Shown here: in pieces, positions 1 to 17,997 of the stretch | Layout of the letters: each line of letters opens with the position of its first letter | Numbering within the stretch: the first letter of the stretch is position 1 | Assembly (NCBI GenBank): GCA_021234155.1 | Contig: JAJEKV010000106.1 | Coordinates: 2,725,581 to 2,789,580, forward strand | Origin: Isoetes taiwanensis | Lineage: Eukaryota > Streptophyta > Lycopodiopsida > Isoetales > Isoetaceae | DNA: 64,000 bases | Direction of reading: 5' to 3' | Made by a program: the position numbers and the translations under genes | Notes under the pieces: generated by a model | What the model saw: the letters and a program-made list of their open reading frames with translations, nothing else | The model's database searches: none | Told to the model about the DNA's origin: nothing

Positions 1-600
<600 letters not shown>

Positions 601-602
601 GT

Positions 603-3600
603 TCAATGAGTACAATCAACATTGTAAAAAATATCTTCTAATGCATCTTCAGAAAGAGATGCATTAGTACTCTCCCACTCATCCTCCATTCTCCCTTTGC
701 AATTATACAATTTCAATAAGTGATCTCTATGCTCTAGCAGGTCGACGATAAATTGTCCTATCTTAGAGCTTGATAGGTCAAAAAACCCCCTCAAATCATC
801 AACAGTAATTCGGTGTTTGCACCTGAGATGTGCATATGCTGAACAACGTAGAAGCGTATGTGCTTCATCCTCAATGGCACTCATATCACATAGCTTACAT
901 ACTCTCAAAGCATGAGGAACATGATTCCAACGTCCCACTTCCACCCCCAGTCTGTGTGAACTAAGCCTCATTCTACTGATGGCATGTCTAAGCTTAACTG
1001 AAATTCCCATTTCAAGGTACTTTGGTGATTGCAAAATGAGGATTAATAAACTGTAGTACTCTTTTTTTTTTTACTTCGATACGCCATGATTTTTTACACA
1101 CATGCTCTTTGTACCCAAGCTCTCAAATCATCATGATGTGTGTGAAGATCATGGGGATTAAGATCCCACTTTCTCATCCAGATTTCAACTTCCATACCAG
1201 CCTTTATGTCTAGTCAGCCTCCAAAGCCATATTGGGTAAACTATGATTTTGTCCCTCAATCACGCACTTTGCATACATAAGAAAGAGTTCTATATAATGC
1301 CTTCGGCCTCTAAAGACACCATCCCACATTACCAAGAAACATGTCATATGGTGTATGCGCTTTAACTCCCAATTACGTCCTAAAAACTTTTTGAACTTTT
1401 TCAATTTTCCTCCAAGTGTCTTCACCAAACCGTGTGCCCATACCTCCATGAAACATACAGTAGGAACCGATTGTACCAATACAAAACAATGTCTTTTTGA
1501 GGCTAAAATTCCAGATTTCGGCTTTAGCACTTCTCTGCATCTTTGTAGAGAGCCTTCAAAACCACCATTGACCTTTGTTCCAATTGCTTGATTCCAACTA
1601 GGACTCTTGTCTACCAACGCAGCAAATATTTGTATGAATCCACAATTTCCACCGCTCCTCTTTGTAATAAAACCTAAGGTGATCCACTTTAAGAGCCCCA
1701 AATACAATCGGTTTGGTTTTGGTCATATTCACTTTCATCCCTTTTTATCATCACGAAACTTGCTAAAGCTTCTAGGTGCTTTTGCATACACCGCCACTGA
1801 TCTTGACAAAATTACTACATCATCGACATATAGCAGCAAGACCACCACATCTTGACCTAACATCATGCCATCTCCACCATATCGGGGGACCCACTCCTCA
1901 AAGGTGGTCTATAAATAACCCAAACAATGTAGGCGACATAGGGCAGCCTTGTTTAACACCAATGTTCGCAGCCACTACTTCTTGACATTCTTGAGAATAG
2001 GGAAAGATAGCCCGACCAACACTTTTTCATATAACAATTTCTGCTTTGTCTAGGTTCCACGTTACCCCAAGTTTATCCATTCTTTCCCACGGGTTACTTG
2101 ATTTACCAGATCAAATGCTTTAGTGTAATCCACAAAGAGAGCATCTGGGGGCTTTCTTTGTCCCTGTGGACTAAATCTACCATTGCATTAATGTCACCGG
2201 ATGATCTATAGTTGATTTTTGGCACGAAACACCGCTGCCCCATAGCTCTAACCTTAGTTTCTTCACGCCCAATCACTAATTTTAATATTCACCATGGTTG
2301 CAAAGAGCTTTGCAAATAAACTACTAATCATGATCATTCTATAGTTACGGGTCATTTACATCCCCGGTTTGTGCAAGGGAACAACCTGTTCATTTGCCAT
2401 GATTGTGGAAACCCATCTCGTGGAATCGCATTCATCAATTTGAGGAGGATTTCTTGTGTCTTCTCACCTGACCACTTGAACATTTCGCTTTATCAAACCT
2501 GTGGCATCTGCTGCCTTCCATTAGCCAATTTTTTGTAAACCTAATTCAATATCTCGGATTGAAAAGCCCCATTCATCATTAATGAAATATTGTATGTCAA
2601 GCTCACATCCAAATCACGGGACATGGTGCAGCTTACGTACTTTGGCCCAATAAAGCCTCTACATCCAACACAGCAGTTGGATTTAATTGTGGCTTAAGCC
2701 TATTCCGAATCTTTTAGGCTCAACCAGCACTCTTTAATCATGTGCAAGTGTTTTGGTAAAGCGACTTTTCTTCTTTGATTTAACTAACGCATATATTCCT
2801 TTTTAGCCTTTTTTTCTTTCACCGCGTGTGCATTTTTGAACTCCTTTCTTTTCATTTTGCATTACGTATCAAACCAGGTATTTGCAAAGGCGGAGTCCTT
2901 TCGGCTTCCTTTGGGAGACAAAACATCTAACAATTTCAAGTACCATCTCACCAAGCAAGGTTGAGATCAGATCGTCAGCCCCCTCCGGCCATGTCAATTC
3001 CTTTGCATTCAATTCGCATATCTCTGCATATTCACTAGCTTTGTTATACCGCATATTTATCTTTATTTTAGGTGCAATTTTTGCATTATCTTGAACAAGT
3101 GTATGCCTTTCTATGCTTTCGAGTTACCATCATTGGAGCATGATCGGATTCTCGGCCGATCATCACCAGCGGTAATGTCTAGTATCGATCCATCAATTCT
3201 GTTTTGCAATGACCCGATCCACCACGCTTAGCACCTCTACATGTAAGCTTTCACGAGTTGGGATATTTACATACCCCATTGTATATTATCATGTCAAGTC
3301 CTGTGCACATATTCAATAAATGGTTCCCTTGAGGTGTGGGCCAAATATACGTCATCGTGAAATTCTAGACCAGCCACATTGTGACATCTCATATCCATCC
3401 AAAGATCTCCATCCAAATAGGTTCCCCCTCGCTTGCAATTGTTTGCTTTATTTCCAACCGACCATTAAAGTCTCCCCAACAAGAGCACATCTCCATGTCA
3501 AAGCTACTTGAGAACATCCCTTCTGCATCGCAAAAAATGGGTCATCTCTATCTAGGTCTTTGTCATTATAACTAGGAGATTCCCAGCGGTGGGTAGTAAC

Positions 3601-3932
3601 ACCCCTCAATGAATGAAAACCTTCCCTTTCTTCCCTGTCACCTCCACCCATATGTGCTGCTTGGTTCCCATTCCATCTACTGTTTGTACCAAGTGCTTAA
3701 ATTTATGTCTTACATAGCACGCAATACCCCCATGACCTTTTAATTTCCAATGCTTAAAATTCCAAACTGATTGTAACAAATGAAAACCGTTAATATCTAA
3801 TGCTCCTCGTTCTTCATTCTCACAAGTTTCCAAAAAAAATACAATATCTATATCATCCAAAACATCTTGCATTGATCCTAATTTAGTTGCATTCATACTA
3901 TTTATGTTCCAGCACATAACCCTGGCGGTCAC
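603..3932 (-). pseudogene. LINE-A ORF2: endonuclease/reverse transcriptase, broken
   Basis: This would encode the EN-RT protein that nicks the target and reverse-transcribes the element RNA. The N-terminus near 3932-3606 reads VMCWNINSMNATKL and then FLETCE, the start of an APE-type endonuclease with its conserved Asn and Glu. RT motif A (FVDYTKAFDL) is at about 2101-2145. Motif B-like sequence (GVKQGCPMSPTLFGLFID) is at about 1900-1980. The catalytic YVDDVVIL is at about 1801-1836. The C-terminal 143-aa frame (603-1034) carries the retroviral-zinc-finger-like block CKLC...EDEAHTLLRC typical of plant LINE ends. These pieces lie in different frames with stops between them, so it cannot be translated. 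The upstream ORF1 is adjacent. Confidence 0.85.
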
Positions 3933-3938
3933 GATTTC

Positions 3939-4845
3939 CTATGCATCCATTTCTTCCACAATCACTCTGCCACGGCGCCAATACGTCTTCTTTCCATGCT
4001 GCTTTGCTTCTTTGAAAACCCGTAATTGTTCCCTGTATTCTTGCAACTGGCTTTTTGTGAGGTCCTCATTTATCCAAATACTTTTTCCTTTTAAAAGTGT
4101 CTTCTTCTTCAGCACATCAAACTTTTCTTGCCTGGATCGGAATTTCACCACAATTTGCCTTGCTTTCTCACCTGGCTTTCCTACTCGGAAGGCATCTACA
4201 ATACCTGCATCTGTGATTTGAAGATCGTTTCGACAAAAAGATGTAACAATTTCCACTGTTTTTTCATTGGCTTCCTCTTGCGTGCCACTTTCAATCTCCA
4301 TTTAGTGCTTTTCTTTCTTCTCCCGTTCTTCTATATATGATGCTAGCTGGTTTTTATTTCGGACATTTCTGATCTCTTGTTGTCTCACATTCACTATTTG
4401 CTTCATCGTGTCATCACTATTTCCATCATCCCGATTTGCCAACTTCTTGTTTTAAGGCATCAAACTTCGGATCTTAGCTTTGCTTTTTTAAATTTTCAGT
4501 TCACCAAGCATCCGTTTTCGACACCTATCTATTTCTACTTGCACCTCGAAAGCAAAAAGGCTTTGAGATCATTGACCATACCTTGCACAGAGCTTTCCAT
4601 TGAAATCTTCATAGTCGATCGATTCATCCATGGTCGTTCTCATCCTCCCTCTGACTTGCTAGTGTGGTCCTCCTTGGTAACTCTAGTGGGTCCCAATTCA
4701 ACAGTTCAGTTTGTCGGGCATCGAAATGTCTGTTCTTTGGAGCTCCCGATCCTCGGGGCTTGTTGGTTATTTTTAGGAGCACCGATTTAGGGCCCTCCGT
4801 TTGCATCGTTACCTGAGTCTTGGTTGGCATCCGGCTCTTGTCCAC
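3939..4845 (-). pseudogene. LINE-A ORF1: L1-type RRM RNA-binding protein
   Basis: The 120-aa frame at 3939-4301 is a good match to the RRM plus C-terminal domain of L1/Tx1-style ORF1 proteins. It shows a FRVGKPGEKARQIVVKFRSR strand, then KLLKG-like KTLLKGKSIWINEDLT, then KQHGKKTYWRRGRVIVEE. In L1 this protein coats the RNA as a trimer. Upstream (4302-4845) the minus strand has a Pro/Thr/Arg-rich start at 4845 (MDKSRMPTKTQVTMQ) and a charged stretch that may be a coiled coil, now frameshifted. It ends 7 bp before ORF2. This is unlike the DUF4283 ORF1 of the LINE at 44.6-51.7 kb. Family assignment is from motif memory. Confidence 0.7.
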
Positions 4846-4971
4846 CTCAATCCGACCCTAACCTGATTGTTACTGCAATTTGCATCAAGTGGTCACAAGC
4901 TTAATACCCGCGAGATCAAGGGATCCCTAATTCATTGTTTTACGGTTTTTTTGACCTAGTTTTTACCGCTG

Positions 4972-4977
<6 letters not shown>

Positions 4978-5047
<70 letters not shown>
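4978..5047. repeat. (GA)n microsatellite between LINE insertions
   Basis: About 70 bp of pure GA. It is the 5' flank of LINE-A and, going up in coordinate, the 3' tail of the next LINE scrap, whose (CTTCA)n tail runs straight into it. Confidence 0.95.
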
Positions 5048-5051
<4 letters not shown>

Positions 5052-5194
5052 AAGTGAAGTGAAGTGAATTGTATTATTTCGTCTTTTCGACCATTAGGTC
5101 CATAAGGCCCAAATACAAAATTACTAATAAAATATATCATCATCCCAAGCAAGAACTCGCACATCAAGTACCATCTACCAAACCAAAGCATGAC
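5048..5194 (-). mobile_element. LINE 3'-end fragment (147 bp) between two GA tracts
   Basis: On the minus strand it reads GTATTTGGGCC-TTATGGACCTAATGGTC, then GAAAAGACGAAATAATAC, then ATTCACTTCACTTCACTTC and (TC)n. It has the same terminal box as LINE-A and the LINE at 37.1-38.3 kb, so it is a severely 5'-truncated LINE. GA tracts bound it on both sides. Confidence 0.75.
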
Positions 5195-5335
<141 letters not shown>

Positions 5336-7592
5336 TTATGTCTATGGGAGGCCTCTAAGGCCTATTAGACAACAAGTGATCACATGTCATCATAAAATAA
5401 TAGATGAGTTTACGCATCCTCATCTAGCTCATCACTCTCCTCAATACCTCCTCCTCACATACAATAGTGTCTCCATGTAGAGACTCTAAATATGTATTCC
5501 TAAATGCCAAAAAGTTCTATCATGTATTTCCCTAGTACATCCCCATGTATTGTGAATAATGTAGGGAGGTCCTCAAAATGTATATCATAGTCATCCCTTA
5601 GTGTCTTATATGCCTCGCATTCAAGCAATGTATGGCATTCATCCTCTACTTTCCCTTATCACATAACCTCGCATTATCTCCTGATCACGAGGGATGATAT
5701 TACCCCCATCTTCCCACCTCTACCCCCAAAATGATGAGAGCTCAGCCTTAGTCTACAAATTACTTGCCTTTTTTTTAATAGAGATTGTCCACGCAAATGT
5801 CCGGGCCGATTCCACCGTGGATTAACATTAGTCCTATAAAGAAGCATTTTTGTCTTGGTTGTGACCATAGCTTTTAGAAATCTGTTCGATAACCAATTCC
5901 TAACATCGTTAGTTTCAATAGCCAACATCTCATCCCATTGGATCCCCCACTTATGGAGCCATCTTTTTGCATCATTCAGAATGCCCTTATCTTCCGAAGC
6001 CAAGAATACCTTATAGGTCATTCTAGATACATCCATCAACATCACCTTTTTCATGTATAAAACACATCTGATAAGAGCTTCACCTTCTAAGGGTAAGAAA
6101 CCACTTTCTGTTAACATCATAGCATCTGAGGTCTCATGGCCTTTATTCCCGGTTCTAGTCGAGGAATTTCTTCAAGATTGTTCTATGTCTTCCCACAAGC
6201 ATTGAGGAAGACGGGCCCCATATCTCACATCCATAAAGAACTACGCTTTGCACTAAAGCCTTAAAAGTTTTACCTTTAAGTTCCAAGACCACAAATGGAT
6301 CCGTCTTACACATGCTTTGAGGGCGTATAATGCTTTCTCTGGTCCCTCCCCGATATCCTCTCAGCTATCTATGTGGCATTCCATCTATGATTCTGTGAAA
6401 GATAAGTCCTAAATATTTATAATTATCACGCATAATTACCTTGTTTCCTTTGTACTCAAAATTCTGCTCTTGTTTCAGCACCCCACCGTCATGATATGTG
6501 TCTTATCTAGATTCACTTGCATTCCCTCGTACGATCACAAAAGGTAGCGGTTATCTAATTGTTCCTGCATTTGATTTTTAGAACGAGACATGAGTACTAC
6601 ATCATCTGCATACATCAACAATTGGATCACATATCCATTTATTTCCATCCCTCCTGGGCTATTTTCCTTCATCCATACCTCAAGGCTATCGATAAAGATG
6701 CCAAATAATGTCTGAGACATCGGGCACCCCCTGCTTCCATACCCATATTGTCAGCTGATATATATTCATTTGCTTCTAAAGAAAAAGGGTGTGATAGCTG
6801 AACCAAGACTGCTCATATAATATCTTAACTCTGATTACTCGAGTTCTTGTGGGACTTGTAATGCTTGCATGCGCCCCATAGTCACTTCTAGGTACCTTAT
6901 CAAAGGCCTTCCCCGAAATCTACTTAATGCTAGAAAGACCGGTTTCTTCGAGCCTTTTGTTTTATCAAGAACCGTCTTAAGCACTAATAAATGGTCCAGC
7001 GTTGATCTCCCAGCTCGAAATCCAGCTTGAGATTCTGCCCTCTTATTGTGATTCTCTGCCCATTTATCCAGTTTTCGCTGTATAATTGTTGCAAATAATT
7101 TCGCGAAAAACATTGCTTACCATTATAGTTCTCGTAGTTGTTTGCATCCTCCTTGGATCCGCTTTTTATAAATTGGCACAACCCGATTTAAATTCGGACT
7201 TAAAATCCGGCTATAGCAAAACTTCATTCATCAACCGGATTAGTAGTGGTCGTAGCTTAGCTCCAGCCCACTTCAAATGCTTTCACAAGACAACCCTTTG
7301 AGAGTCTACGGCTTTACCATTTGCCATGGCTTTCCAGTCCCTCTCTTACATCGTCTGTTGAGACACTAAGGTCTGATTTTTGTTTGCCAACATCCTCCGA
7401 TGCTCACGATAATGATATAATTTGTAAACATGTTGCCATAAATCATTAGCGTCAAAGCGGGATAACAGATTTTCCAGATCCTTTCAATGCATTCCAAAAA
7501 CATTTTCGGCTCCGCCAAGAATTTATTACATAAAAGTGAGTTGCACCGCTAGCTATGTATCTTCTTTTTCCTCCCGACCAGCCCTTTGTATT

Positions 7593-7594
<2 letters not shown>
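5336..7594 (-). mobile_element. LINE-B: 5'-truncated non-LTR retrotransposon
   Basis: A minus-strand LINE lacking ORF1 and the endonuclease. It starts within the pre-RT region next to (GA)n at 7595 and ends at (GA)n 5195-5335. Its orientation is the same as LINE-A and the 147-bp scrap. With them it forms a series of three LINE inserts separated only by GA repeats. Confidence 0.82.
5500..7594 (-). pseudogene. LINE-B ORF2: RT and C-terminal finger, broken
   Basis: Reading from the truncated 5' end: a pre-RT segment (ALKGSGKSVIP, about 7452-7590). Then an RT entry block (KWAGAKLRPLLIRLMNEVLL, about 7200-7290), and FAKLFATIIQRKLDKWAEN with AGFRAGRSTLDHLLVLKTV (about 6960-7113). Motif B-like MSQTLFGIFIDSLEVWM and the catalytic YADDVVLMSRS follow (about 6580-6720). 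The C-terminal part has RLRLSSHHFGGRGGKMG, then an ECHTLLECEAY finger remnant and ...YMIELFGI ending in a stop at 5500. Frames shift several times, so it is non-functional. The motif series is standard LINE RT, close in style to LINE-A. Confidence 0.82.

Positions 7595-7658
<64 letters not shown>
7595..7658. repeat. (GA)n microsatellite, right end of LINE block
   Basis: About 64 bp of pure GA at the truncated 5' end of LINE-B. On its right side it is followed by GCCTTGGCCACATGG, the inverted counterpart of CATGTGGCCAA at 394-404. Confidence 0.95.
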
Positions 7659-12480
<4,822 letters not shown>

Positions 12481-12504
12481 CGTTTTGCTAAGAGGCTTTC
12501 TACT

Positions 12505-12670
12505 CAAATGGCATGCATCCTTAGCATGATCTGCTTTACTAAATGCATGTTGAGGAATGTAAATGGCACCATGGCGCCATTTGCATTCACCACCATGCAT
12601 TTGGTCTCAACCAGATCAAATGCATGCCGAGGATGCCTCATCATGTTTGAAAATGGCTTCATGGCGCTTC
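12505..12670. repeat. GGCGCC-palindrome repeat, copy 1
   Basis: About 150 bp matching 16442-16592 closely. Shared landmarks in order are GGCATGCATCCTTAGCATGA, AAATGCATGTTGAGGAATG, CCATGGCGCCATTTGCATTC, CACCATGCATTTGGTC, ATCAAATGCATGCCG and GATGCCTCATCATGTTTGAA. No coding potential is apparent. Confidence 0.85.
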
Positions 12671-13459
12671 AAACTTTGTCGCTTGCTAGGAGCATTGCGA
12701 GATCTAGAGCCGCTAGTTCATGCTATTTTATACGGGACGGATTGAATAAAGGCTGGATTTGCGTGATTTGAAGCGTTAGCGCCCACGCTTGGGGACCACA
12801 TGCCAAATCGTGATGAAGAACGATCAATCTAGAATAGGCAAACCAAAGCATTAATTGGCTAGATTTGCAAACCCAAATGCAGTAGTTATCCAATAAGTCG
12901 GTAGCAATAAGTCTATATATCCGGCAAAGGGAGATTCAATCATCCGGAGGGTTCAAGCCACAAGACACCAAATCCAATCTTAGAAGCAGATATATCAATC
13001 GATTTGAATTTTGAATGCAATGATGGGTGTTGTTTTTCAAGTTCTCTTAAATTGCGTGCTCTTCATCAATCGAGATTTTCTAACTTGACACGTGGTAGGA
13101 CGTGTAAGATCATCCTCGATTGACTGAAAGATCCCCGAGATTATCCGATTTAAATAAAAGGACACGGTTGCATGCAAGCTTCTCACGATTGCGGCCCAAC
13201 GCCAACAAAAATTTTTAAACAAAGATTACATAAGAAGGATAATGCATTTAGGGATGGTCTAGCATTTGACAAGGCCGTTCTTTGCAAAGTCTTGCATATG
13301 CATACATAGGATGTACTAAAAATGGGATTTAGTCTTCTTAGGAAAAAAAAAAAAGAATACTTCTATTGTTACGATAAAGGAAGAATTTAAATTGGAATAC
13401 TCTTTAGATGACATTATGTATTGGGGAACATCACTTGGGACCCCTTTCCGGTGTGGACG
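12671..13459. other. No recognised gene
   Basis: Nothing coding is recognised here. A poly(A) run lies near 13342-13355, just before the copia relic. Confidence 0.5.
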
Positions 13460-14235
13460 GTCGGGTCTCAAACTTAAACAAGGCAGATACATTTAGAATA
13501 TATTCAAGAGGTTCAACTTGGAAGAAGCAAACCCAGTCAATACTCATGCTGTCACATGACATAGATAGACAACAGAAATATCGTTGACAGAAAATGAACT
13601 GTTAGAGATGGACCAAGTTCCATCCATAGTACTAGTTGGTTGTCTCCTATATCTGGCCAACAACACACGTCCAGACATTGCCTACATAGTAAATATACTT
13701 AACAGGAGGTGCCACAATCCAAGCAAGGAGCACTGGCTAGTAGGTAAGAGGTTTTTAAGTATTTTAAGGGGACTATTGAATATGGAATAACATAAATAAT
13801 GAAAACTTAGAGCTGCTTGCATATAGTGATGCAGACTGGGGTGGGGACTTAAGCTCTCGAAAGTCGACTTCAGTGACATTCCTAGGCGGAGGGCCAATAG
13901 CATGGAGGAGCAAAAGCAAAAAGGCAATTGCCATGTCTTCAAATGTAGGCATAGTATGTTGCATCATTATTGGTAGCAAAAGAAATAATAGGTTTAAGAA
14001 GACCAGAAATGACTTGCACTTTGCTATCGATTGAGCTTACTAAAATTTTAACAGCTAGTCAAAGCAGCATTGCAATTCTTAAAAATATTGTGGATCACAA
14101 AAGAACAAAATATGTTGAATTAAACATTCATTTTATTGGGGATTTAGCAAAGAAATATTACATTCAAATGGCATATATAAACACCTCAACAAATCTCGAG
14201 AGGTTTTCTAAAGCCTCTAGCGTAAAGTAAGTTTG
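13460..14235 (+). pseudogene. Ty1/copia polyprotein C-terminus (RT end plus RNase H), broken
   Basis: The RT-RNase H end of a copia-type LTR retrotransposon. It opens with QGRYI-stop-NIFKRFNLEEANPVNTH, the usual copia junction before RNase H. Next come VGCLLYLANNTRPDIAYIVN (the CTRPDIA block) and HNPSKEHW. RNase H segments LLAYSDADWGGDLSSRKSTS and FLGGGPIAWRSK...AIAMSSN follow in another frame. The end is SQSSIAILKNIVDHKRTKYVE and NIHFIGDLA. Stops and shifts (for example near 13795 and 13950) show it is dead. The integrase and the 5' part are missing. Confidence 0.88.
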
Positions 14236-14889
14236 TGCAATTCTTAAATGGACCCAATGTAAACGGATATATGATGAAGGAGGAATGACGAGAACCTTGC
14301 CTAAGGTTTCAAGCTTGGTAATTGATGTGTGTTACCGATAAGTGTCTTCAAAACATGCCTCAAGCATTGTGCAATTCTGCAACTTAGGAGCCCCACTCTC
14401 TAACAAAGGGACAAATCAACTCAAAGCTAAGCACAATTTCATTATAATGGGAAAATTTTTAGTAAACCGGAATTTTTTATTTTGGGGTTGTATAGACCTT
14501 ATGCAGGGGTTGAGTACCCTCAGATCATAGACCTTATGCGGGGTTGTATACACCACCATGAAATATTTAGAAAACATATTTACTCGGTATCATACACCTT
14601 CTGCATGTGTTAGGTACACAGGTATGACACCCATGTATCATACATATATTTTAAGATACATGAATAGATTTATAGACCTTTTCGGTGTGTATGATACACG
14701 GAGTAGTACACATGTATCATACATATGTTTATAGCATACAAGCCTCAACCAGCCTCTTACATCCTTCTTTGGCAACCGAATAAATGCACCCACTTGCTTC
14801 ACCAATGTTATCCGCACCCCAAAGATATGATTGGAAGTTCAATAGGCACCACAGATTTCGTGATCTCTCGTTGCTACATTCAATGGATC
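14236..14889. repeat. TATAGACCTT / TGTATCATACAT-rich tract, possible copia 3' end
   Basis: A non-coding tract with repeated short motifs: TATAGACCTTATGC at about 14490 and 14530, TATAGACCTTTTC at about 14673, and ATGTATCATACATAT at about 14633 and 14713. It directly follows the copia relic, so it may be its untranslated region or LTR remains. I could not define LTR ends. Confidence 0.35.
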
Positions 14890-15152
14890 AACATCCTTGC
14901 CATGAAGGGTGGCTCTCTTTACCCCAAATGGCATGTATAATTGCCCTCGTTGGCCCCCCCCAATGGCTCCATGGGGGTGCCCCGGCATACCCCCTCCCTC
15001 CTCCCCCCTCCCCCCCCCATTTGGGGGTATATATACTCCCCTAGCAACTAACCAAAATGGGGTATACCAAATTACCCCCCCACCAACCCCCACCCCACCA
15101 CCCCACACCACCACCCCCAAATGGCGCCATTTGGGGGTATATCTAAAAAATT

Positions 15153-15184
<32 letters not shown>

Positions 15185-15560
15185 TTAAAAAATTTAAAAA
15201 AAAAAAAAATTTGGCGGATGCAAATGGCCCATGGCGCCATTTATGGCGCCATTTGCATCCTCAAGGTGCCATGTGGGGTATATCCGCCCCCATGGCACCC
15301 CCAAATGGCACCATTTGAGGGGTATACCGCCTCTTCGGCACCCCAAATGGCCCATGGAGCCATTTGAGGGCTCCAAATGGCACCCCAAATTGCTCCATAG
15401 CGCCATTTGGGGGTATACCTACCCCTCCGGCACCTTCCAAATGGCCATTTGGGTGGTATACCCGCCTCCGCACCCCCCAAATGGCTTCATGAAGATTTGA
15501 GGGTCTCAAATGGCGCCAAATGGCTCCATTTGGATGTATACATGTGATGAATGGCTCTAA
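14890..15560. repeat. Dense array of GGCGCC / CCATTTGGGGGTATA palindromes
   Basis: Repeated modules of AAATGGC(G/A)CCATTT flanked by runs of C and G and by GTATA. A perfect 24-bp palindrome lies at 15114-15137 with core AAATGGCGCCATTT. CCATTTGGGG-GTATA-type units recur near 15018, 15129, 15311, 15401, 15447 and 15521. A/T homopolymers interrupt it at about 15148-15210. Glycine/proline-rich frames across it are by-products of the C and G runs. Confidence 0.85.
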
Positions 15561-16424
15561 CAAAAGACGATGCATATTGAAAAACTTACCTGGATATGGT
15601 GGTCACCATTTTGGTGAAAAACTATCTACGACCGGAGTATATGGATCTTGTAAGAATATTGCAAATACCAAAAAGAAGCGCCCAAAAACCCCAAGGGCAA
15701 ACAAATAATGTTACCTGAAAATAAATGATCTGCAAGAAGCCGCCTAGAAGTGCCGACGGTATGGAACCATCGAAGACCCCGTGATCCGCCTATAGAAGGA
15801 TCTATACAAGCCTAAAGAAATGATATGTCGAGCAAAGAACAAACAAATTTGGGATTTCAAATTTTGAATTTCAAATTGGTGGCGGAGGGTTTTCAAATTT
15901 AGTGGTGGAGGGTTTTAAATTTAAGGCATTTTAAATTTACGCCGGGGCTTTTCCACGAGCTTCATATACCATCACCAGACGCCACCTACATTCCGGCAAG
16001 CTGCAAGCCAAGGGGATTCTACAATACGAATTTTCGCCAAGCAATAAGGCCAAGCTATTAGATGGGTTTGTTGGACCTAAGCGCCCGGTATTGGCTGCTA
16101 GATGGTTTACATATCCCGCCACTTAAGCGCCGGGCCACATCCCCACGCTTCACTTGCCAAGCCGCCTTGACGCCGGCTTATTTTGCCCACCACGGCCGGG
16201 CGCTAGATGGCCCATTGAGCTAAGCTAACGCCGACCGCATTTAGATGGCCTAAGCGTGCCCTAGTGCAGTCAACGCCTTTAGCTTTGTTTTTCATCCTCT
16301 AGACACTAAAGATATCAAGAATCATGAAGGCAAGTCTCCAAGGCAAAGGTAGGTCTTCTTTTACTTGATTTTTAGTTTTCCTAGTCAAATAGCACCAGTT
16401 TCTTGAATATATGTTTGTTTGATG
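15561..16424. other. No recognised gene; GC-richer 15.95-16.3 kb
   Basis: No coding region is recognised. The part from about 15,940 to 16,280 is richer in CpG (GCGCC, CGCCGGC) than its surroundings but shows no ORF of note. Confidence 0.45.
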
Positions 16425-16429
16425 CATAT

Positions 16430-16930
16430 TGAGGATGCAAATGGCATGCATCCTTAGCATGATTCGCTTTTTATTAAATGCATGTTGAGGAATGCAAAGG
16501 GCCATGGCGCCATTTGCATTCATCACCATGCATTTGGTCCAGATAAAGATATCAAATGCATGCCGTGGATGCCTCATCATGTTTGAAATGGCACCTTGAG
16601 GATGCAAATGGCGCCATGGCGCCATTTGCACCAAAAAACCAAAAATTCAAAAAAAAAAAAAAAAAAAAAAAAAATTTTTTTTTTGAATTTTTTGCGGTGC
16701 AATGAAGCCATTTACACCCCAACACCCCTTTTTTTGGGGAAATTTTTTTTGGGTGCCGGGTGTAAATGGCACCATGTTGCATCCTCAAGGTGCCATTTCC
16801 AAGATCTTGAGGATGCAAATGGCGCCATGGCGCCATTTGCATTCACTAGCATGCAAAAAAATATGTTGAGGATGCATTCACCAAAGATGCATTTGGTCCG
16901 CTATAGCAAATGCACGCTCGTGTATGCCAG
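16430..16930. repeat. GGCGCC-palindrome repeat, copies 2 and 3
   Basis: 16442-16592 is a near copy of 12510-12657. Two perfect 26-bp palindromes built on GGCGCCATGGCGCC lie at 16604-16629 and 16815-16840, each flanked by GAGGATGCAAAT-type sequence. An A-then-T homopolymer pair sits between them (about 16650-16690). A partial third copy follows to about 16930. Confidence 0.88.
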
Positions 16931-17343
16931 AGATTTGTTGTGAGTCACCTTCATTCAAATTTGGTACCACCAAGATTTTAGTCACGATGAGTTCAAAATG
17001 CGCTTTACAACTTTGACCGAAGAGGCATTTAGTGGGGCGTGATTTGACATTCTTATGAATGTTGGCAAAGAAAAGCATGATCCTACTAATGGCGTTGATT
17101 CAATTCAAAGAACAAATTTCGTATTTTAGCTTCATAAACAAATTTTCTTGATGTGTAAATTTGTCAATTTCGAAGTTAATGATGCCCTTCTTCCCTGTAA
17201 AATAGGTAAAACTTGCTAACTTAAGTTGCGATTTTTTTTTTTGTTTTTTTTCCCCTCTCTAATATTAATGGCGCCAATAAATGGCACTTTAGATGCATTT
17301 TTTTTGCTAAATTGCGCCATAATTGCTCAAAAAATCGTCATAA

Positions 17344-17577
17344 AATGGATTAAAAAGGATTTTCATCCCTAATTGGAATCACGAAATTTCTCATTTTAAT
17401 GAAATTGTGCTTAGCTGGCCTAGTAAGGAGAGAGGCAACCAGCCTTCTACCAGCTTCCCTATCGATTGGGATAGCTATGATGGTGAGTCGAGTAATGAAC
17501 CGGATCTGGTTCAAGAAGCCTCAGAGCTTGGACCTAGTGCCATCAAATTTATCTGGCAAACTAATTTTAGGCTCTAA
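17344..17577 (+). other. Open frame without ATG, possible exon or domain relic
   Basis: A 77-codon frame with no start codon that reads like protein, with segments such as SWPSKERGNQPSTSF, PIDWDSYDGESSNEPDLV and LGPSAIKFIWQ, ending at TAA 17575-17577. I do not recognise it. It may be a gene fragment, an exon of an unseen gene, or chance. Confidence 0.25.
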
Positions 17578-17997
17578 TGGCCTCCATAGCTAGAGGTTGA
17601 TTCATGAGACGCAATCCATTCTTCGAGCTCTTTATTGTCTAGCTGCAATTGCTGACATATTTGAACGAGCTGACTTGCTATAACAAGGTTGAAACCTCCT
17701 CCATAGAGACAAAACACAAAATATAGATAAAGAAATATGCATATTCATATTCATATTGGTCACTCCCCCGAGCTCATTTGTTAGATGTTAACCTTAAACC
17801 ATATCAATTCTTTCCCTTCTCAGAACAAGCTGACCTCAATTGCATTGATTAAATATTTCAAGAACTTGTTAACATCAAACTTTAATATGAAGATTACTAT
17901 CCTTCAAAATTTATATGAATCATTAACAACTTTATTATTCTCATATATACCCCTCATAAAGATGCTACTTTTCACATGCCGAGAGCAACTTTTATAA

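Noticed and set aside
14839-15575. Glycine/proline/tryptophan-rich ORFs of 70-150 aa on both strands
   Set aside because: They arise from the palindromic CCATTTGGGG modules and homopolymers; both strands and several frames look alike, which marks a repeat and not coding.
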